Numbered from the stretch's first letter, positions 42,300 to 51,181 are shown. The stretch is DNA of 64,000 nucleotides from Microbacterium esteraromaticum (GCF_016907315.1 NZ_JAFBBS010000001.1:248001-312000), one strand, 5' to 3'. A program made the numbers and translations. The notes: a model not told the origin generated them from the letters alone.

Positions 42300-43979
42300 T
42301 CAGTCGCGGGTGAGCTTGCGGTGGGTGGTGCGGTGCGGACGAGCCGCCTCCGGGCCCATGCGCTCGATCTTGTTCTTCTCGTAGGCCTCGAAGTTGCCCT
42401 CGAACCAATGCCACTGCGAGGGGTTCTCGTCCGTGCCTTCGTACGCGAGGATGTGCGTGGCGATGCGGTCGAGGAACCACCGGTCGTGCGTGATCACCAC
42501 GGCGCAGCCGGGGAACTCCAGCAGCGCGTTCTCGAGCGAGCTCAGCGTCTCGACGTCGAGGTCGTTCGTCGGCTCGTCGAGGAGCAGCAGGTTTCCGCCC
42601 TCCTTGAGCGTGAGCGCCAGGTTGAGACGGTTGCGCTCACCGCCCGAGAGCACGCCGGCCTTCTTCTGCTGGTCGGGCCCCTTGAAGCCGAACTTCGACA
42701 CGTAGGCGCGAGAGGGGATCTCGGTCTTGCCCACCGTGATGAAGTCGAGCCCGTCGGAGACGACCTCCCACAGCGTCTTGTTCGGGTCGATGTTGGCGCG
42801 CGACTGGTCGACATAGCTGATCTTGACCGTCTCGCCGACCTTGAGGTCGCCGCCGTCGAGCGGCTCGAGGCCGACGATGGTCTTGAAGAGCGTGGTCTTT
42901 CCGACACCATTGGGGCCGATGACGCCGACGATCCCGTTCGGCGGAAGGCTGAAGCTCAGCCCGTCGATGAGCACGCGGTCACCGAACGCCTTGTGCAGCT
43001 TCTTCGCCTCGATGACGACGTTGCCGAGGCGCGGACCTGCGGGGATCTGGATCTCCTCGAAGTCGAGCTTGCGGGTGCGCTCAGCCTCGGCAGCCATCTC
43101 CTCGTAGCGGGCCAGACGCGCCTTCGACTTCGTCTGACGTCCCTTGGCGCTCGAGCGGACCCACTCGAGCTCGTCCTTCAGTCGCTTGGCGAGCTTGGCA
43201 TCCTTCTTGCCCTGGATGTCCAGGCGCTCGGCCTTCTTCTCGAGGTAGGTCGAGTAGTTGCCCTCGTAGCCGATCAGCCGGCCGCGGTCGACCTCGGCGA
43301 TCCACTCAGCGACGTTGTCGAGGAAGTACCGGTCGTGCGTGATCGCGATGACCGCGCCCTTGTAGTCCTTGAGGTGCTGCTCGAGCCAGAGCACGCTCTC
43401 GGCGTCCAGGTGGTTGGTCGGCTCGTCGAGCAGAAGCAGATCAGGCTTCTGCAGCAGCAGCTTCGCCAGCGCCACGCGGCGCTTCTCTCCACCGGAGAGC
43501 GGGCCGATCTCGGCGTCGGCAGGCGGGGTGCGCAGTGCGTCCATCGCCTGCTCGAGCTGCGAATCGAGGTCCCAGCCGTCGGCCGCGTCGATCTCCTCCT
43601 GCAGCACGCCCATCTCGGCGAGCAGCGAGTCGAAGTCGGCGTCGGGGTCGGCCATCAGCGCCGAGATCTCGTTGAACCGGTCGAGCTTGGGCTTGATGGC
43701 CACGCCGTCCTGGATGTTCTCGAGGACGGTCTTGGACTCGTCGAGTTCCGGCTCCTGCATGAGGATGCCGACGCTGAATCCGGGGGTGAGCTTCGCCTCG
43801 CCGTTCGACGGGGTGTCGAGGCCGGCCATGATCTTGAGGATCGTCGACTTTCCGGCACCGTTCGGGCCGACCATGCCGATCTTCGCCCCCGGCAGGAACG
43901 CCATCGTCACGTCGTCGAGGATGAGCTTGTCGCCGACCGCCTTGCGGGCCCGCACCATGGAATAGATGTATTCAGCCAT
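42300..43979 (-). CDS. ettA: Energy-dependent translational throttle protein EttA (ABC-F)
   Basis: The 559-residue ABC-F ATPase has two ATPase domains, with Walker A GPNGAGKST (38-46) and GPNGVGKTT, two LSGGE signatures and the charged linker (KDAKLAKRLKDELEW, SKARLARYEEM). EttA controls early elongation on the ribosome according to ATP/ADP. The ATG at 43979 is preferred over a TTG three codons before, with GAGGAG upstream. Confidence 0.95.
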   Translation of the reverse strand: MAEYIYSMVRARKAVGDKLILDDVTMAFLPGAKIGMVGPNGAGKSTILKIMAGLDTPSNGEAKLTPGFSVGILMQEPELDESKTVLENIQDGVAIKPKLDRFNEISALMADPDADFDSLLAEMGVLQEEIDAADGWDLDSQLEQAMDALRTPPADAEIGPLSGGEKRRVALAKLLLQKPDLLLLDEPTNHLDAESVLWLEQHLKDYKGAVIAITHDRYFLDNVAEWIAEVDRGRLIGYEGNYSTYLEKKAERLDIQGKKDAKLAKRLKDELEWVRSSAKGRQTKSKARLARYEEMAAEAERTRKLDFEEIQIPAGPRLGNVVIEAKKLHKAFGDRVLIDGLSFSLPPNGIVGVIGPNGVGKTTLFKTIVGLEPLDGGDLKVGETVKISYVDQSRANIDPNKTLWEVVSDGLDFITVGKTEIPSRAYVSKFGFKGPDQQKKAGVLSGGERNRLNLALTLKEGGNLLLLDEPTNDLDVETLSSLENALLEFPGCAVVITHDRWFLDRIATHILAYEGTDENPSQWHWFEGNFEAYEKNKIERMGPEAARPHRTTHRKLTRD

Positions 43980-44174
43980 ACCGTTCAACGCTCCTCTGGA
44001 AGACCTGTCTCAGCGCCCGTGATCCGGCGCAGCGCATACCGGTGCCGGATGCGCGAAGTGTGTGGCCGACGATGGGGCGGGGCCCCGACTCTCATCGGCT
44101 CGACTCACCAGCCTACCGGTCGCAGCTTCACGCCGCGCTCAGGCGCCGTAGGACGACGCACGAGGCGACAGGCG

Positions 44175-44684
44175 TCACCAGTCGATGGTCCTGGTCCGGC
44201 CCGCGAGACACGATCCGTCCGCCAGCCGCGGCATGAGAGCGGTCTGCGGCTCGCCTGTCGACGGCCCCACCTGACCGACCAGGCACTCGGCATCGCTCCA
44301 TGCGACCGAGAACTGCAGGCTCTCCGCCGGGTTCCCGACCGTGCTCAGGTCTGAGGTGACCTGCATGCTCTGCTTCGCGAACCCCGCCTGCACGAGCGCG
44401 TCGATGTATGCGCGTCCCTGGTCGCGGGCATCCGATCCCCAGATCCGCACGGTCACGTCGGTGAACGATGCGAGCGCGTCCTCGGCGCCCGTGGGCGTGG
44501 CCGACGGGGTCGGTGTCGGGCTCGCCGCGGACGCCGCCGCCGATGGCGATGAGGACTCCTGCCCCGGCAGCTCCGGGGCAGAACCGCAGCCGGTGATCGT
44601 CAGGGCGAGGACGACGACGGAGGCGCCGAGCGGCAACCGAACACAGCGATGGCGCCGGACGGAGACGGATGACCCTCGAAGCAC
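44175..44684 (-). CDS. Lipoprotein, DUF6993-like
   Basis: The 169-residue protein starts with a lipoprotein signal peptide, LPLGASVVVLALTITGC, with the lipobox Cys33. A Ser/Pro/Thr-rich linker follows (about 40-65), then a small domain (FTDVTVRIWGSD to the end). It resembles the DUF6993 group of Microbacteriaceae; the function is unknown. The GTG is set by TAGACT 6 nt upstream. Confidence 0.78.
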   Translation of the reverse strand: MLRGSSVSVRRHRCVRLPLGASVVVLALTITGCGSAPELPGQESSSPSAAASAASPTPTPSATPTGAEDALASFTDVTVRIWGSDARDQGRAYIDALVQAGFAKQSMQVTSDLSTVGNPAESLQFSVAWSDAECLVGQVGPSTGEPQTALMPRLADGSCLAGRTRTIDW

Positions 44685-44690
44685 GCGAGA

Positions 44691-44696
44691 AGTCTA
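44691..44696 (-). promoter_or_regulatory. -10 hexamer TAGACT, leaderless start of the lipoprotein gene
   Basis: TAGACT is followed by 6 nt and then the GTG at 44684. Confidence 0.6.
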
Positions 44697-44728
44697 AGGG
44701 CTGAGGGCCCCGCCTCCGTCTCTCGCGC

Positions 44729-45262
44729 TCACGCGAGGGACATCGCGCGCCCCTGAGCGCCTTCCAAGTCGGTGGCCACGTCGCCGTCCCCCGTCGGAAC
44801 CAGGCCCGCGTCGCCCCACGCGTCGTGCTCGGCCGACGTCGGCTCGTCGTCGCGCGGCGCCTCTTCCGACTGAGCCGGAGCCGAGCCCTGTCCGGCGCGC
44901 GGCCGACGGACGAACGCGCTCGTGCCGCGACGGAGATCGTGCCCGATCGCATCGGCGGTGAGCTCGATGTCGATCCCCTTCTTGCCATTCGCCTCCCACT
45001 CCCTCTGGCGCAGGCGCCCGACCACGATCACCGGGTGACCGCGGTGCAGGGATCCCTTGGCGTGCTCGGCCAGGTTGCCGAACGCCGACACCGCGTACCA
45101 GTTGGTGCCGTTCTCGACCCACGCACCCGTCCGCTGGTCGAAGTAGCCCGAGGTGGTCGCGACGCGGAAGTTGATCACAGCCTTTCCGGCGCGGGTCTCG
45201 TTGCTGATGGGGTCGTTGCCGATGTTCCCGGCGATCGTGACGACGTCGTTGCTGATGCTCAT
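44729..45262 (-). CDS. ssb: Single-stranded DNA-binding protein, paralogue outside the rpsF-rpsR cluster
   Basis: The 177-residue protein has an OB-fold SSB domain (VTIAGNIGNDPIS, FRVATTSGYFDQRTG, NWYAVSAFGNLAEHA, VIVVGRLRQREWEANGKKG) and an acidic C-terminal region without the usual DDDIPF tip. It lacks rpsF, rpsR or rplI neighbours, so it is probably the second SSB, in actinobacteria often used for competence or repair. GAAGGAG precedes the ATG. Confidence 0.9.
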   Translation of the reverse strand: MSISNDVVTIAGNIGNDPISNETRAGKAVINFRVATTSGYFDQRTGAWVENGTNWYAVSAFGNLAEHAKGSLHRGHPVIVVGRLRQREWEANGKKGIDIELTADAIGHDLRRGTSAFVRRPRAGQGSAPAQSEEAPRDDEPTSAEHDAWGDAGLVPTGDGDVATDLEGAQGRAMSLA

Positions 45263-45356
45263 GCGGTACTCCTTCGTTGCCGGGACGAGCCCGGGTCAGA
45301 ACAGAGTGCACCTCGCCACGGGACGCTCGCGGCGGGAATCCCGGTGGTGGTGGACA

Positions 45357-45370
45357 ACTCGTCGACGAGT
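45357..45370. repeat. Perfect 14-bp palindrome ACTCGTC/GACGAGT upstream of ssb
   Basis: It lies 95 bp before the ssb start codon in a 146-bp gap after the LysE gene. A repressor site or LysE 3' structure is possible. Confidence 0.4.
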
Positions 45371-45408
45371 GAATCGGTGCAGGAGGACCGGATCGGCGCG
45401 CACCGCCG

Positions 45409-46032
45409 TCAGTGCACGAACAGCAGCAGCCCCGCGACGAGGATGAACAGTACGCCGAAGACCGAGTTCAGGACTCGCTGTCCCCTGACATCACGACTGA
45501 AGCGACGGAACGGCTTCGCCGCTGCGGCGAAGAAGAACCACATCACGAGGATGTCGACCACGACCACCGTGCCGATGAGCACGAGGTACTGCGGCAGCGG
45601 ATCACGGTCGAGACGCACGAACTGCGGCACGAAAGCGAGGAAGAAGACGATCGCCTTGGGGTTGAGCAGGTTGACCCAGAAGCCGCGTCGGAAGATCGAC
45701 AACGCTCCCTCACGGACGACGCTCGAGCGCTCGATCGTCTGAGGGTCGGGCCTGGCGATGATCAACCGGATGCCCAGGTACACCAGGTACGCCGCTCCCG
45801 CGTATCTGATGATCTCGAACAGCACCGGCGACCGCGAGACCAGCAGTCCGACACCTGCGGCGACGATCATGACGTGCACGATGAGAGCGGCCTGCTGCCC
45901 GAGCACCCCCCAGAGCGAGCGACGCCACCCCTGTGCGAGCGCATTGCTCATCGTGTTGATGGCGCCGGCGCCGGGTGTGAAGCTGATCACCACGCACGCC
46001 GCGAGCAGCGAGAGCCATACCGTCCACGTCAC
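45409..46032 (-). CDS. LysE/RhtB family translocator
   Basis: The 207-residue exporter has about six membrane segments and the family opening WLSLLAACVVISFTPGAGAINTMSNALAQG. A later GFWVNLLNPKAIVFFLAF is also typical. The substrate, an amino acid or metabolite, is not readable. GTG 46032 is set by TACGCT 6 nt upstream. Confidence 0.9.
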   Translation of the reverse strand: MTWTVWLSLLAACVVISFTPGAGAINTMSNALAQGWRRSLWGVLGQQAALIVHVMIVAAGVGLLVSRSPVLFEIIRYAGAAYLVYLGIRLIIARPDPQTIERSSVVREGALSIFRRGFWVNLLNPKAIVFFLAFVPQFVRLDRDPLPQYLVLIGTVVVVDILVMWFFFAAAAKPFRRFSRDVRGQRVLNSVFGVLFILVAGLLLFVH

Positions 46033-46038
46033 CAGCAC

Positions 46039-46044
46039 AGCGTA
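46039..46044 (-). promoter_or_regulatory. -10 hexamer TACGCT, leaderless start of the LysE gene
   Basis: TACGCT is followed by 6 nt and the GTG at 46032. The divergent exonuclease promoter lies 50 bp away. Confidence 0.55.
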
Positions 46045-46092
46045 GTGACAGAGCGCCTCCGGCGCGGAATCGGCGATGTCGGGGCACGCTCC

Positions 46093-46098
46093 TATGGT
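46093..46098 (+). promoter_or_regulatory. -10 hexamer TATGGT, leaderless start of the exonuclease gene
   Basis: TATGGT ends 6 nt before the ATG at 46105. The same hexamer and spacing recur before glgC. Confidence 0.6.
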
Positions 46099-46104
46099 GA
46101 GGCC

Positions 46105-46812
46105 ATGGCCCTCCCGATCCACGCCGCTCCCTGGCTCGCCCGTGTGGGCGTCTTCGACCTCGAGACCACCGGCCTCGACGTCACGGACGACCGCATCGTG
46201 ACCGCTCATGTGGGCGTTCTCGACAGACACGGCAGAGAGCTCGCCGCACGGGACTGGCTCGCCGATCCGAGCATCCCGATACCCGACGGTGCGACGGCCG
46301 TTCACGGGATCAGCACCGACCACGCGCGCGAGCATGGTCGGCCCGCGCAGGAGGTGGTCGCGCAGGTGATCCACGCCCTGCGCGTGCTCTTCGCACAGGG
46401 GCTGCCGATCGTCGTGTACAACGCCTCCTACGATTTCTCGCTGCTCGCTCACGAGGCGCGGCGCCACGGCATCGACGAGCTGACCATGCCCTCACCGGTG
46501 ATCGACCCGCTGGTGATCGATAAGGCGTACGACCGCTACCGGCCGGGCAAGCGCACGCTCAGCGTCGTCGCCGATCACTACTCGGTGCCCCTGCAGGGCG
46601 CGCATGAAGCGTCAGCGGACGCGGTGGCGGCCGGACGCGTGGCCCTCGCTCTGGCGAAGGAGTTCCCGCTGCCGCACTCGGCCACTGAGCTGCACTCACG
46701 TCAGATCGGCTGGGCGCGCGAACAGGCGGCCGGCCTCACCGAGTACTTCATCCGCACCGGTCGGCTCGAACCGGAGCAGACAGTTGACGGCACGTGGCCC
46801 GTCCGCGCATGA
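46105..46812 (+). CDS. DnaQ-like (DEDDh) exonuclease
   Basis: The 235-residue protein is a 3'-5' exonuclease domain with all acidic motifs: FDLETTGLD, VHGIST, YNASYDFSLL and the last motif HEASADAVA. The substrate, DNA or RNA, is not decided by sequence. ATG 46105 has TATGGT 6 nt upstream. It is divergent from LysE and is followed by a strong hairpin. Confidence 0.9.
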   Translation: MALPIHAAPWLARVGVFDLETTGLDVTDDRIVTAHVGVLDRHGRELAARDWLADPSIPIPDGATAVHGISTDHAREHGRPAQEVVAQVIHALRVLFAQGLPIVVYNASYDFSLLAHEARRHGIDELTMPSPVIDPLVIDKAYDRYRPGKRTLSVVADHYSVPLQGAHEASADAVAAGRVALALAKEFPLPHSATELHSRQIGWAREQAAGLTEYFIRTGRLEPEQTVDGTWPVRA

Positions 46813-46846
46813 CGCAGGCACGCCCGGGGACGGATCCCGGGTACGA

Positions 46847-46874
46847 CGAAGGCCCCGCCGGAGCGGGGCCTTCG
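46847..46874. terminator. Bidirectional terminator between the exonuclease gene and the L31 gene
   Basis: A 12-bp perfect stem (CGAAGGCCCCGC and complement) with a 4-nt loop lies 34 nt after the exonuclease stop and 10 nt after the convergent L31 stop. Confidence 0.85.
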
Positions 46875-46884
46875 CGGTGGCAGC

Positions 46885-47142
46885 TTACTTGGAGGAGCCG
46901 CCGAAGCCCTTGAAGCGCTGGTTGAACTTCTCGACGCGACCGGCCGAGTCCATGATGCGCTGCTTGCCCGTGTAGAACGGGTGCGAAGCCGAGGAGATCT
47001 CGACGTCGATGACGGGGTACTCCACACCGTCCAGCTCGATCGTCTTATCGCTCGTGACGGTGGAGCGGGTGAGGAAGGTCTCGCCCGATCCGAGGTCGCG
47101 GAACACGACGGCCTTGTACTCGGGGTGGATGTCAGTCTTCAT
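46885..47142 (-). CDS. rpmE2: 50S ribosomal protein L31, type B
   Basis: The 85-residue protein is type B L31: [17 protein letters not shown], then [28 protein letters not shown]. The zinc-binding cysteines of type A L31 are absent. Paralogues without zinc are often Zur-controlled; I see no clear Zur site here. AAGGAAT precedes the ATG. Confidence 0.96.
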   Translation of the reverse strand: MKTDIHPEYKAVVFRDLGSGETFLTRSTVTSDKTIELDGVEYPVIDVEISSASHPFYTGKQRIMDSAGRVEKFNQRFKGFGGSSK

Positions 47143-47160
47143 GGGATTCCTTACGTGGTG

Positions 47161-47207
47161 CCCTGGATTCTGCCAGGGACGAGGGAAGTCTGCGGTGCGA
47201 TCGCACC
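47161..47207 (-). promoter_or_regulatory. Structured leader of the L31 gene: hairpin and palindrome
   Basis: CCCTGG/CCAGGG with a 6-nt loop lies at 47161-47178 and the perfect palindrome GGTGCGATCGCACC at 47194-47207. Both lie within 65 bp of the start codon on the minus strand. A regulator or autoregulatory RNA structure is possible. Confidence 0.4.
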
Positions 47208-47228
47208 AAGGATCTACTTTAGCACCTC

Positions 47229-48011
47229 TCAGGCAGCACGTGCCGCGTAGCGGCCGGCCTCACGGGTGAGCACGATCGGCATGCCGAACGCATCGGTGAG
47301 CGCCTCGGCCGTGAGGGTCTCTGCGATCGGCCCCGAGGCCACGACACCCCCATCACGCAGCAGCAGGACATGCGTGAACCCGACCGGGATCTCCTCGACG
47401 TGATGGGTGACCATGACCATCGCCGGCGTCGTTGGCGATGCGGCATAGCCGCTGAGAAGCTGAAGCAGCTCCTCACGGGCGCCGAGGTCGAGGCTCGCCG
47501 TCGGCTCATCGAGCAGCAGCAGTTCAGGATCGGTCATCACGGCACGAGCGATCTGCACCCGCTTCTGCTCACCATCGCTCAGCGTGCCGAACAGACGCTC
47601 CGCGAGGTGCTCGAGGTGCCAGTCCGCCAGAACGCGGCGCGCACGGCGTTCGTCGATCGCCTCGTACTCCTCGTTCCAGCGGCCCATGACCGAGAACGCT
47701 GCCGTCATCACGGTGTTGAGGACGGTCTCGTCGCGCGGGATGCGGCGGGCCATCGCAGAGGAGGCGAAGCCGATCCGAGGACGCAGCTCGAAGACATCCG
47801 TTCGACCGAGGGTCTCCCCCAGCACCGTGACGGTTCCCGACGTGGGGTGCATGAGCGTGTCCGCCAGCTGCAGCAGCGTGGTCTTGCCTGCGCCGTTCGG
47901 CCCGAGCACCACCCACCGCTGATCCTCCGACACCGACCAGGTCACCTGATCGACGATGTTGCGGCCTTCGCGACGCACGACGACATCAGTGAGATCCAGA
48001 GCGCTCGACAT
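47229..48011 (-). CDS. ABC transporter-type ATP-binding protein, unusual signature
   Basis: The 260-residue ATPase has Walker [10 protein letters not shown] at about 37-45, Walker B LLLLDEP and the H-loop VMVTHHVEE. The signature reads LSDGEQKR, with Asp in the second Gly position. No permease gene lies next to it; related lone ATPases (YlmA-like) are often annotated as transport subunits without evidence. The ATG is set by TAGGCT 6 nt upstream. Confidence 0.88.
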   Translation of the reverse strand: MSSALDLTDVVVRREGRNIVDQVTWSVSEDQRWVVLGPNGAGKTTLLQLADTLMHPTSGTVTVLGETLGRTDVFELRPRIGFASSAMARRIPRDETVLNTVMTAAFSVMGRWNEEYEAIDERRARRVLADWHLEHLAERLFGTLSDGEQKRVQIARAVMTDPELLLLDEPTASLDLGAREELLQLLSGYAASPTTPAMVMVTHHVEEIPVGFTHVLLLRDGGVVASGPIAETLTAEALTDAFGMPIVLTREAGRYAARAA

Positions 48012-48017
48012 GACGTC

Positions 48018-48023
48018 AGCCTA
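48018..48023 (-). promoter_or_regulatory. -10 hexamer TAGGCT, leaderless start of the ABC ATPase gene
   Basis: TAGGCT is followed by 6 nt and the ATG at 48011. It lies in the 17-bp gap after glgA. Confidence 0.6.
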
Positions 48024-48028
48024 TCGGC

Positions 48029-49213
48029 TCAGGAGGTCAGCTCCTCGTACAGCGCGCGCGTGGTGTCGGCGATCGCTCCCCAGCTGAACTCGCTGCGAGC
48101 ACGCTCGCGCCCTGCCTCGCCGTACTGCTTCGCCCGCCCCTGATCCCCCGTGACCTCGGTGAGCACGGCGGCGAGATCCGACACGTAGCGGTCAGGATCG
48201 ACGGGAGTCCCGGTGCCGTCCTGCAGCTGCTCGATCGGGACGAGTCGGCCGGTCACACCGTCGTCGACCACCTCGGGGATGCCTCCCGTCGCCGTCCCGA
48301 CGACGGCAGCCCCGCACGCCATGGCCTCGAGGTTGACGATGCCGAGCGGCTCGTACACCGACGGGCACACGAACGTGGTCGCGGCGGCCAGGATCGCCGA
48401 GAGCTCGTCGCGCGGCAGCATCCGTTCGATCCACACGACCCCCTCCCGCGTCTGCTGCAGCAGGCGAACACCCTCCTGCACCTCAGCCATGATCTCGGGG
48501 GTGTCGGGAGCACCAGCACAGAGCACGAGCTGCACGTCCTTCGGCAGCAGCTGCGCTGCCCGCAGCAGGTACGGCAGGCCCTTCTGCCTGGTGATGCGTC
48601 CGACGAACACGACGGACGGGCGCGACGGGTCCATGCCGATGCTCTCGAGGAACGCCGGGTTCTCGACCGGGCGCCAGCGCTCGACATCGATGCCGTTGTG
48701 GATGACCCTCACGCGAGCGGGGTCGACCTGCGGATAGCTGCGGAGGATGTCCTGCCGCATACCGGCGCTCACGGCGATGATCGCGGCGGCGTTCTCATAG
48801 GCGAGTCGTTCGATGCCGCTCGACACGGCGTATCCGCCGCCGAGCTGCTCGGCCTTCCAGGGCCGCAATGGCTCGAGGCTGTGGGCTGTGAGGACGTGCG
48901 GGATGCCATGCAGCTGCGAGGCGAGGTGGCCCGCGAAGTTCGCGTACCAGGTGTGGCTGTGCACGAGGTCGGCTCCCGCGACGTCACCGACCATGACCAG
49001 GTCGGTGCCGAGCGTCTGCAGCGCGGGGTTGGCACCGGCGAGCTCAGCCGGGACGCTGTACGCCACGGTTCCGGGCTCTGCGCGCTCGGCGCCGAAGGCC
49101 CTCACCCGTACATCGATGCTGCTTCGCAGCGCGGCGACCAGCTCCGCGACATGCACCCCGGCGCCGCCGTATATCTCGGGCGGATATTCCTTGGTGATGA
49201 TGTCGACTCGCAT
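48029..49213 (-). CDS. glgA: Glycogen synthase/maltose-1-phosphate synthase, actinobacterial GT4 type
   Basis: The 394-residue GT4 glycosyltransferase has EYPPEIYGGAGVHVAEL at the N-terminus, VFVGRITRQKGLPYLLRAA, and CPSVYEPLGIVNLEAMACG with the donor-site Glu residues. In mycobacteria the orthologous GlgM makes maltose-1-phosphate from ADP-glucose and glucose-1-phosphate rather than elongating glycogen; either role is possible. TACCGT ends 6 nt before the ATG at 49213. It is divergent from glgC, which makes the ADP-glucose donor. Confidence 0.93.
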   Translation of the reverse strand: MRVDIITKEYPPEIYGGAGVHVAELVAALRSSIDVRVRAFGAERAEPGTVAYSVPAELAGANPALQTLGTDLVMVGDVAGADLVHSHTWYANFAGHLASQLHGIPHVLTAHSLEPLRPWKAEQLGGGYAVSSGIERLAYENAAAIIAVSAGMRQDILRSYPQVDPARVRVIHNGIDVERWRPVENPAFLESIGMDPSRPSVVFVGRITRQKGLPYLLRAAQLLPKDVQLVLCAGAPDTPEIMAEVQEGVRLLQQTREGVVWIERMLPRDELSAILAAATTFVCPSVYEPLGIVNLEAMACGAAVVGTATGGIPEVVDDGVTGRLVPIEQLQDGTGTPVDPDRYVSDLAAVLTEVTGDQGRAKQYGEAGRERARSEFSWGAIADTTRALYEELTS

Positions 49214-49219
49214 GTCTGC

Positions 49220-49225
49220 ACGGTA
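49220..49225 (-). promoter_or_regulatory. -10 hexamer TACCGT, leaderless start of glgA
   Basis: TACCGT is followed by 6 nt and the ATG at 49213. Confidence 0.55.
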
Positions 49226-49247
49226 GTACATCGACCGCCGGGCGCTC

Positions 49248-49253
49248 TATGGT
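49248..49253 (+). promoter_or_regulatory. -10 hexamer TATGGT, leaderless start of glgC
   Basis: TATGGT ends 6 nt before the ATG at 49260. The divergent glgA hexamer is 22 bp away, so regulation of the two is probably linked. Confidence 0.6.
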
Positions 49254-49259
49254 GGACGC

Positions 49260-50501
49260 ATGTCGGCTCCAAAGAAGGTTTTCGGGATCATCCTCGCCGG
49301 CGGCGAGGGCAAGCGACTCATGCCCCTCACTGCGGACAGAGCCAAACCGGCGGTGCCTTTCGGCGGCCAGTACCGGCTGATCGACTTCGCCATCTCGAAC
49401 CTCATAAACTCCGGCCTCAGACAGGTCGTCGTGCTGACGCAGTACAAGTCGCACAGCCTCGACCGGCACGTGTCCCAGAACTGGCGGATGTCGGCGCTCC
49501 TCGACTCGTACGTCACCTCGGTGCCGGCGCAGCAGCGTCTCGGCAAGCGCTGGTTCTCGGGTTCGGCCGACGCGATCCTGCAGAGCCTCAACCTGATCAA
49601 CGACGAGAAGCCCGACATCGTGGTCGTCATCGGCGCCGACCACGTCTACCGCATGGACTTCCAGCAGATGATCGACGCGCACATCGCATCGGGCGCGCCC
49701 GCGACCGTGGCGGGCATCCGCCAGCCGATCGCATTGGCATCCCAGTTCGGCGTGATCGACGCCGACCCCGAAACGGGGCGGATCCGGGACTTCCTCGAGA
49801 AGCCCGCTGACCCGGTCGGGCTGGCCGACTCGCCCGACGAGGTGCTGGTCTCCATGGGCAACTACGTCTTCGATGCCGATGCACTCGTCGCGGCGGTGGA
49901 GGCCGACGGCGAATCCGCCTCCTCCGGTCACGACATGGGCGGCGACATCATCCCCTACTTCGTCGAACGCGGCGAGGCCGGCTACTACGACATGAAGCAG
50001 AACGACGTCCCTGGCTCATCGCCACGCGACCGCTCGTACTGGCGCGACGTGGGAACCATCGACTCGTACTTCGACGCGCACATGGATCTGATCTCGACGC
50101 TGCCGATCTTCAACCTGTACAACACCGACTGGCCCATCCGCACGCAGAACGTGAACATGCCCCCGGCGAAGTTCGTCCGCGACGCGGTGGGTCGCATCGG
50201 CAACGCGATCGACTCCGTCGTCGCGGCAGGCTCCGTGCTCTCCGGCACGCACATCGAGCGCAGCGTGATCGGTCTCGGCGGCGTGGCGCTCGGCGGATCG
50301 ACGATCACCGACTCCGTGCTGCTCGACCACGTCCATCTGGGCCTCGGGGCACGCGTGCGGCGGGCTGTGCTCGACAAGAACGTCATCCTCGAAGATGGAG
50401 CGACCGTCGGCGTCGATCGGGAACGCGATCTCGAGCGCGGTTTCACCGTGACCGACACCGGCATCACGGTCGTCGGCAAGGGCGTGCGCATCACTCGCTG
50501 A
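49260..50501 (+). CDS. glgC: Glucose-1-phosphate adenylyltransferase
   Basis: GlgC makes ADP-glucose from ATP and glucose-1-phosphate, the first committed step of glycogen synthesis. The 413-residue protein has the nucleotide-binding [31 protein letters not shown] and a C-terminal left-handed beta helix ([14 protein letters not shown]). It is divergent from glgA across 46 bp and has no Shine-Dalgarno sequence. Confidence 0.97.
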   Translation: MSAPKKVFGIILAGGEGKRLMPLTADRAKPAVPFGGQYRLIDFAISNLINSGLRQVVVLTQYKSHSLDRHVSQNWRMSALLDSYVTSVPAQQRLGKRWFSGSADAILQSLNLINDEKPDIVVVIGADHVYRMDFQQMIDAHIASGAPATVAGIRQPIALASQFGVIDADPETGRIRDFLEKPADPVGLADSPDEVLVSMGNYVFDADALVAAVEADGESASSGHDMGGDIIPYFVERGEAGYYDMKQNDVPGSSPRDRSYWRDVGTIDSYFDAHMDLISTLPIFNLYNTDWPIRTQNVNMPPAKFVRDAVGRIGNAIDSVVAAGSVLSGTHIERSVIGLGGVALGGSTITDSVLLDHVHLGLGARVRRAVLDKNVILEDGATVGVDRERDLERGFTVTDTGITVVGKGVRITR

Positions 50502-50505
50502 CCGA

Positions 50506-50511
50506 TACGCT
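50506..50511 (+). promoter_or_regulatory. -10 hexamer TACGCT, leaderless start of serB
   Basis: TACGCT ends 6 nt before the GTG at 50518, 4 nt after the glgC stop. Confidence 0.6.
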
Positions 50512-50517
50512 CGACGG

Positions 50518-51153
50518 GTGACCGCTGCGCGCTTCCTCGTCGTCCTCGATGCCGATTCCACGCTCATCCGCAACGAGGTGATCGAGCTGCTCGCCGACGA
50601 AGCGGGCCGCCGCGCTGAGGTGCAGGCGGCGACCGAGGCCGCCATGCGCGGCGACGTGGATTTCGCCACGAGCCTGCGCTCGCGGGTCGACGCGCTGCGC
50701 GGTGTGCCGACGGCGGCGTTCGAGAGGGTGCTCGCCCGCATCGAGCCGACTCCTGGAGTGCGGGAGCTCACGGATGCGGTGCACGAGCGGGGCGGAGTCG
50801 TGGGTGTCGTCTCGGGTGGCTTCCACGAGATCCTCGATCACATCGCCCCCGACCTCGGCGTCGACCGGTGGCGAGCCAATCGACTGCTCCTCGACGGCGA
50901 CGCGCTCGCGGGGTCGGTCGAGGGCGAGATCGTGGATGCCGAGGCGAAGGCGGCCTCTCTGCGGAACTGGGCTGAAGAGCTGGGCGTCGCACCGCACGCG
51001 ACCATCGCGATCGGCGACGGCGCGAATGATCTCACCATGATGGCCGTCGCGGGCCTCGGCATCGCGTTCAACGCGAAGCCCGCGGTGCGAGCGGCGGCGT
51101 CGCTCGTGATCGGGCCGCAGGATCTGTCGGAGGTCATTCCTCTGCTGCCCTGA
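50518..51153 (+). CDS. serB: Phosphoserine phosphatase (HAD family)
   Basis: SerB makes serine from phosphoserine. The 211-residue HAD phosphatase has the nucleophile motif DADSTLI (Asp11, Asp13), SGGF and the C-terminal IGDGANDLTMM. No ACT domain is present. It follows glgC by 16 bp but has its own leaderless promoter. Confidence 0.93.
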   Translation: MTAARFLVVLDADSTLIRNEVIELLADEAGRRAEVQAATEAAMRGDVDFATSLRSRVDALRGVPTAAFERVLARIEPTPGVRELTDAVHERGGVVGVVSGGFHEILDHIAPDLGVDRWRANRLLLDGDALAGSVEGEIVDAEAKAASLRNWAEELGVAPHATIAIGDGANDLTMMAVAGLGIAFNAKPAVRAAASLVIGPQDLSEVIPLLP

Positions 51154-51169
51154 TGTCGGCGGTGGCGGC

Positions 51170-51175
51170 TAGCGT
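51170..51175 (+). promoter_or_regulatory. -10 hexamer TAGCGT, leaderless start of the hydrolase gene
   Basis: TAGCGT ends 6 nt before the ATG at 51182. Confidence 0.6.
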
Positions 51176-51181
51176 CGTCAC

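Noticed and set aside
43979..43988. TTG start three codons before the ettA ATG
   Set aside because: The GAGGAG site is too close to the TTG, and the family N-terminus begins at MAEYIY.
42201..44354. A plus-strand frame opposite ettA
   Set aside because: EttA has two intact ATPase domains on the minus strand; the plus frame is a composition shadow.
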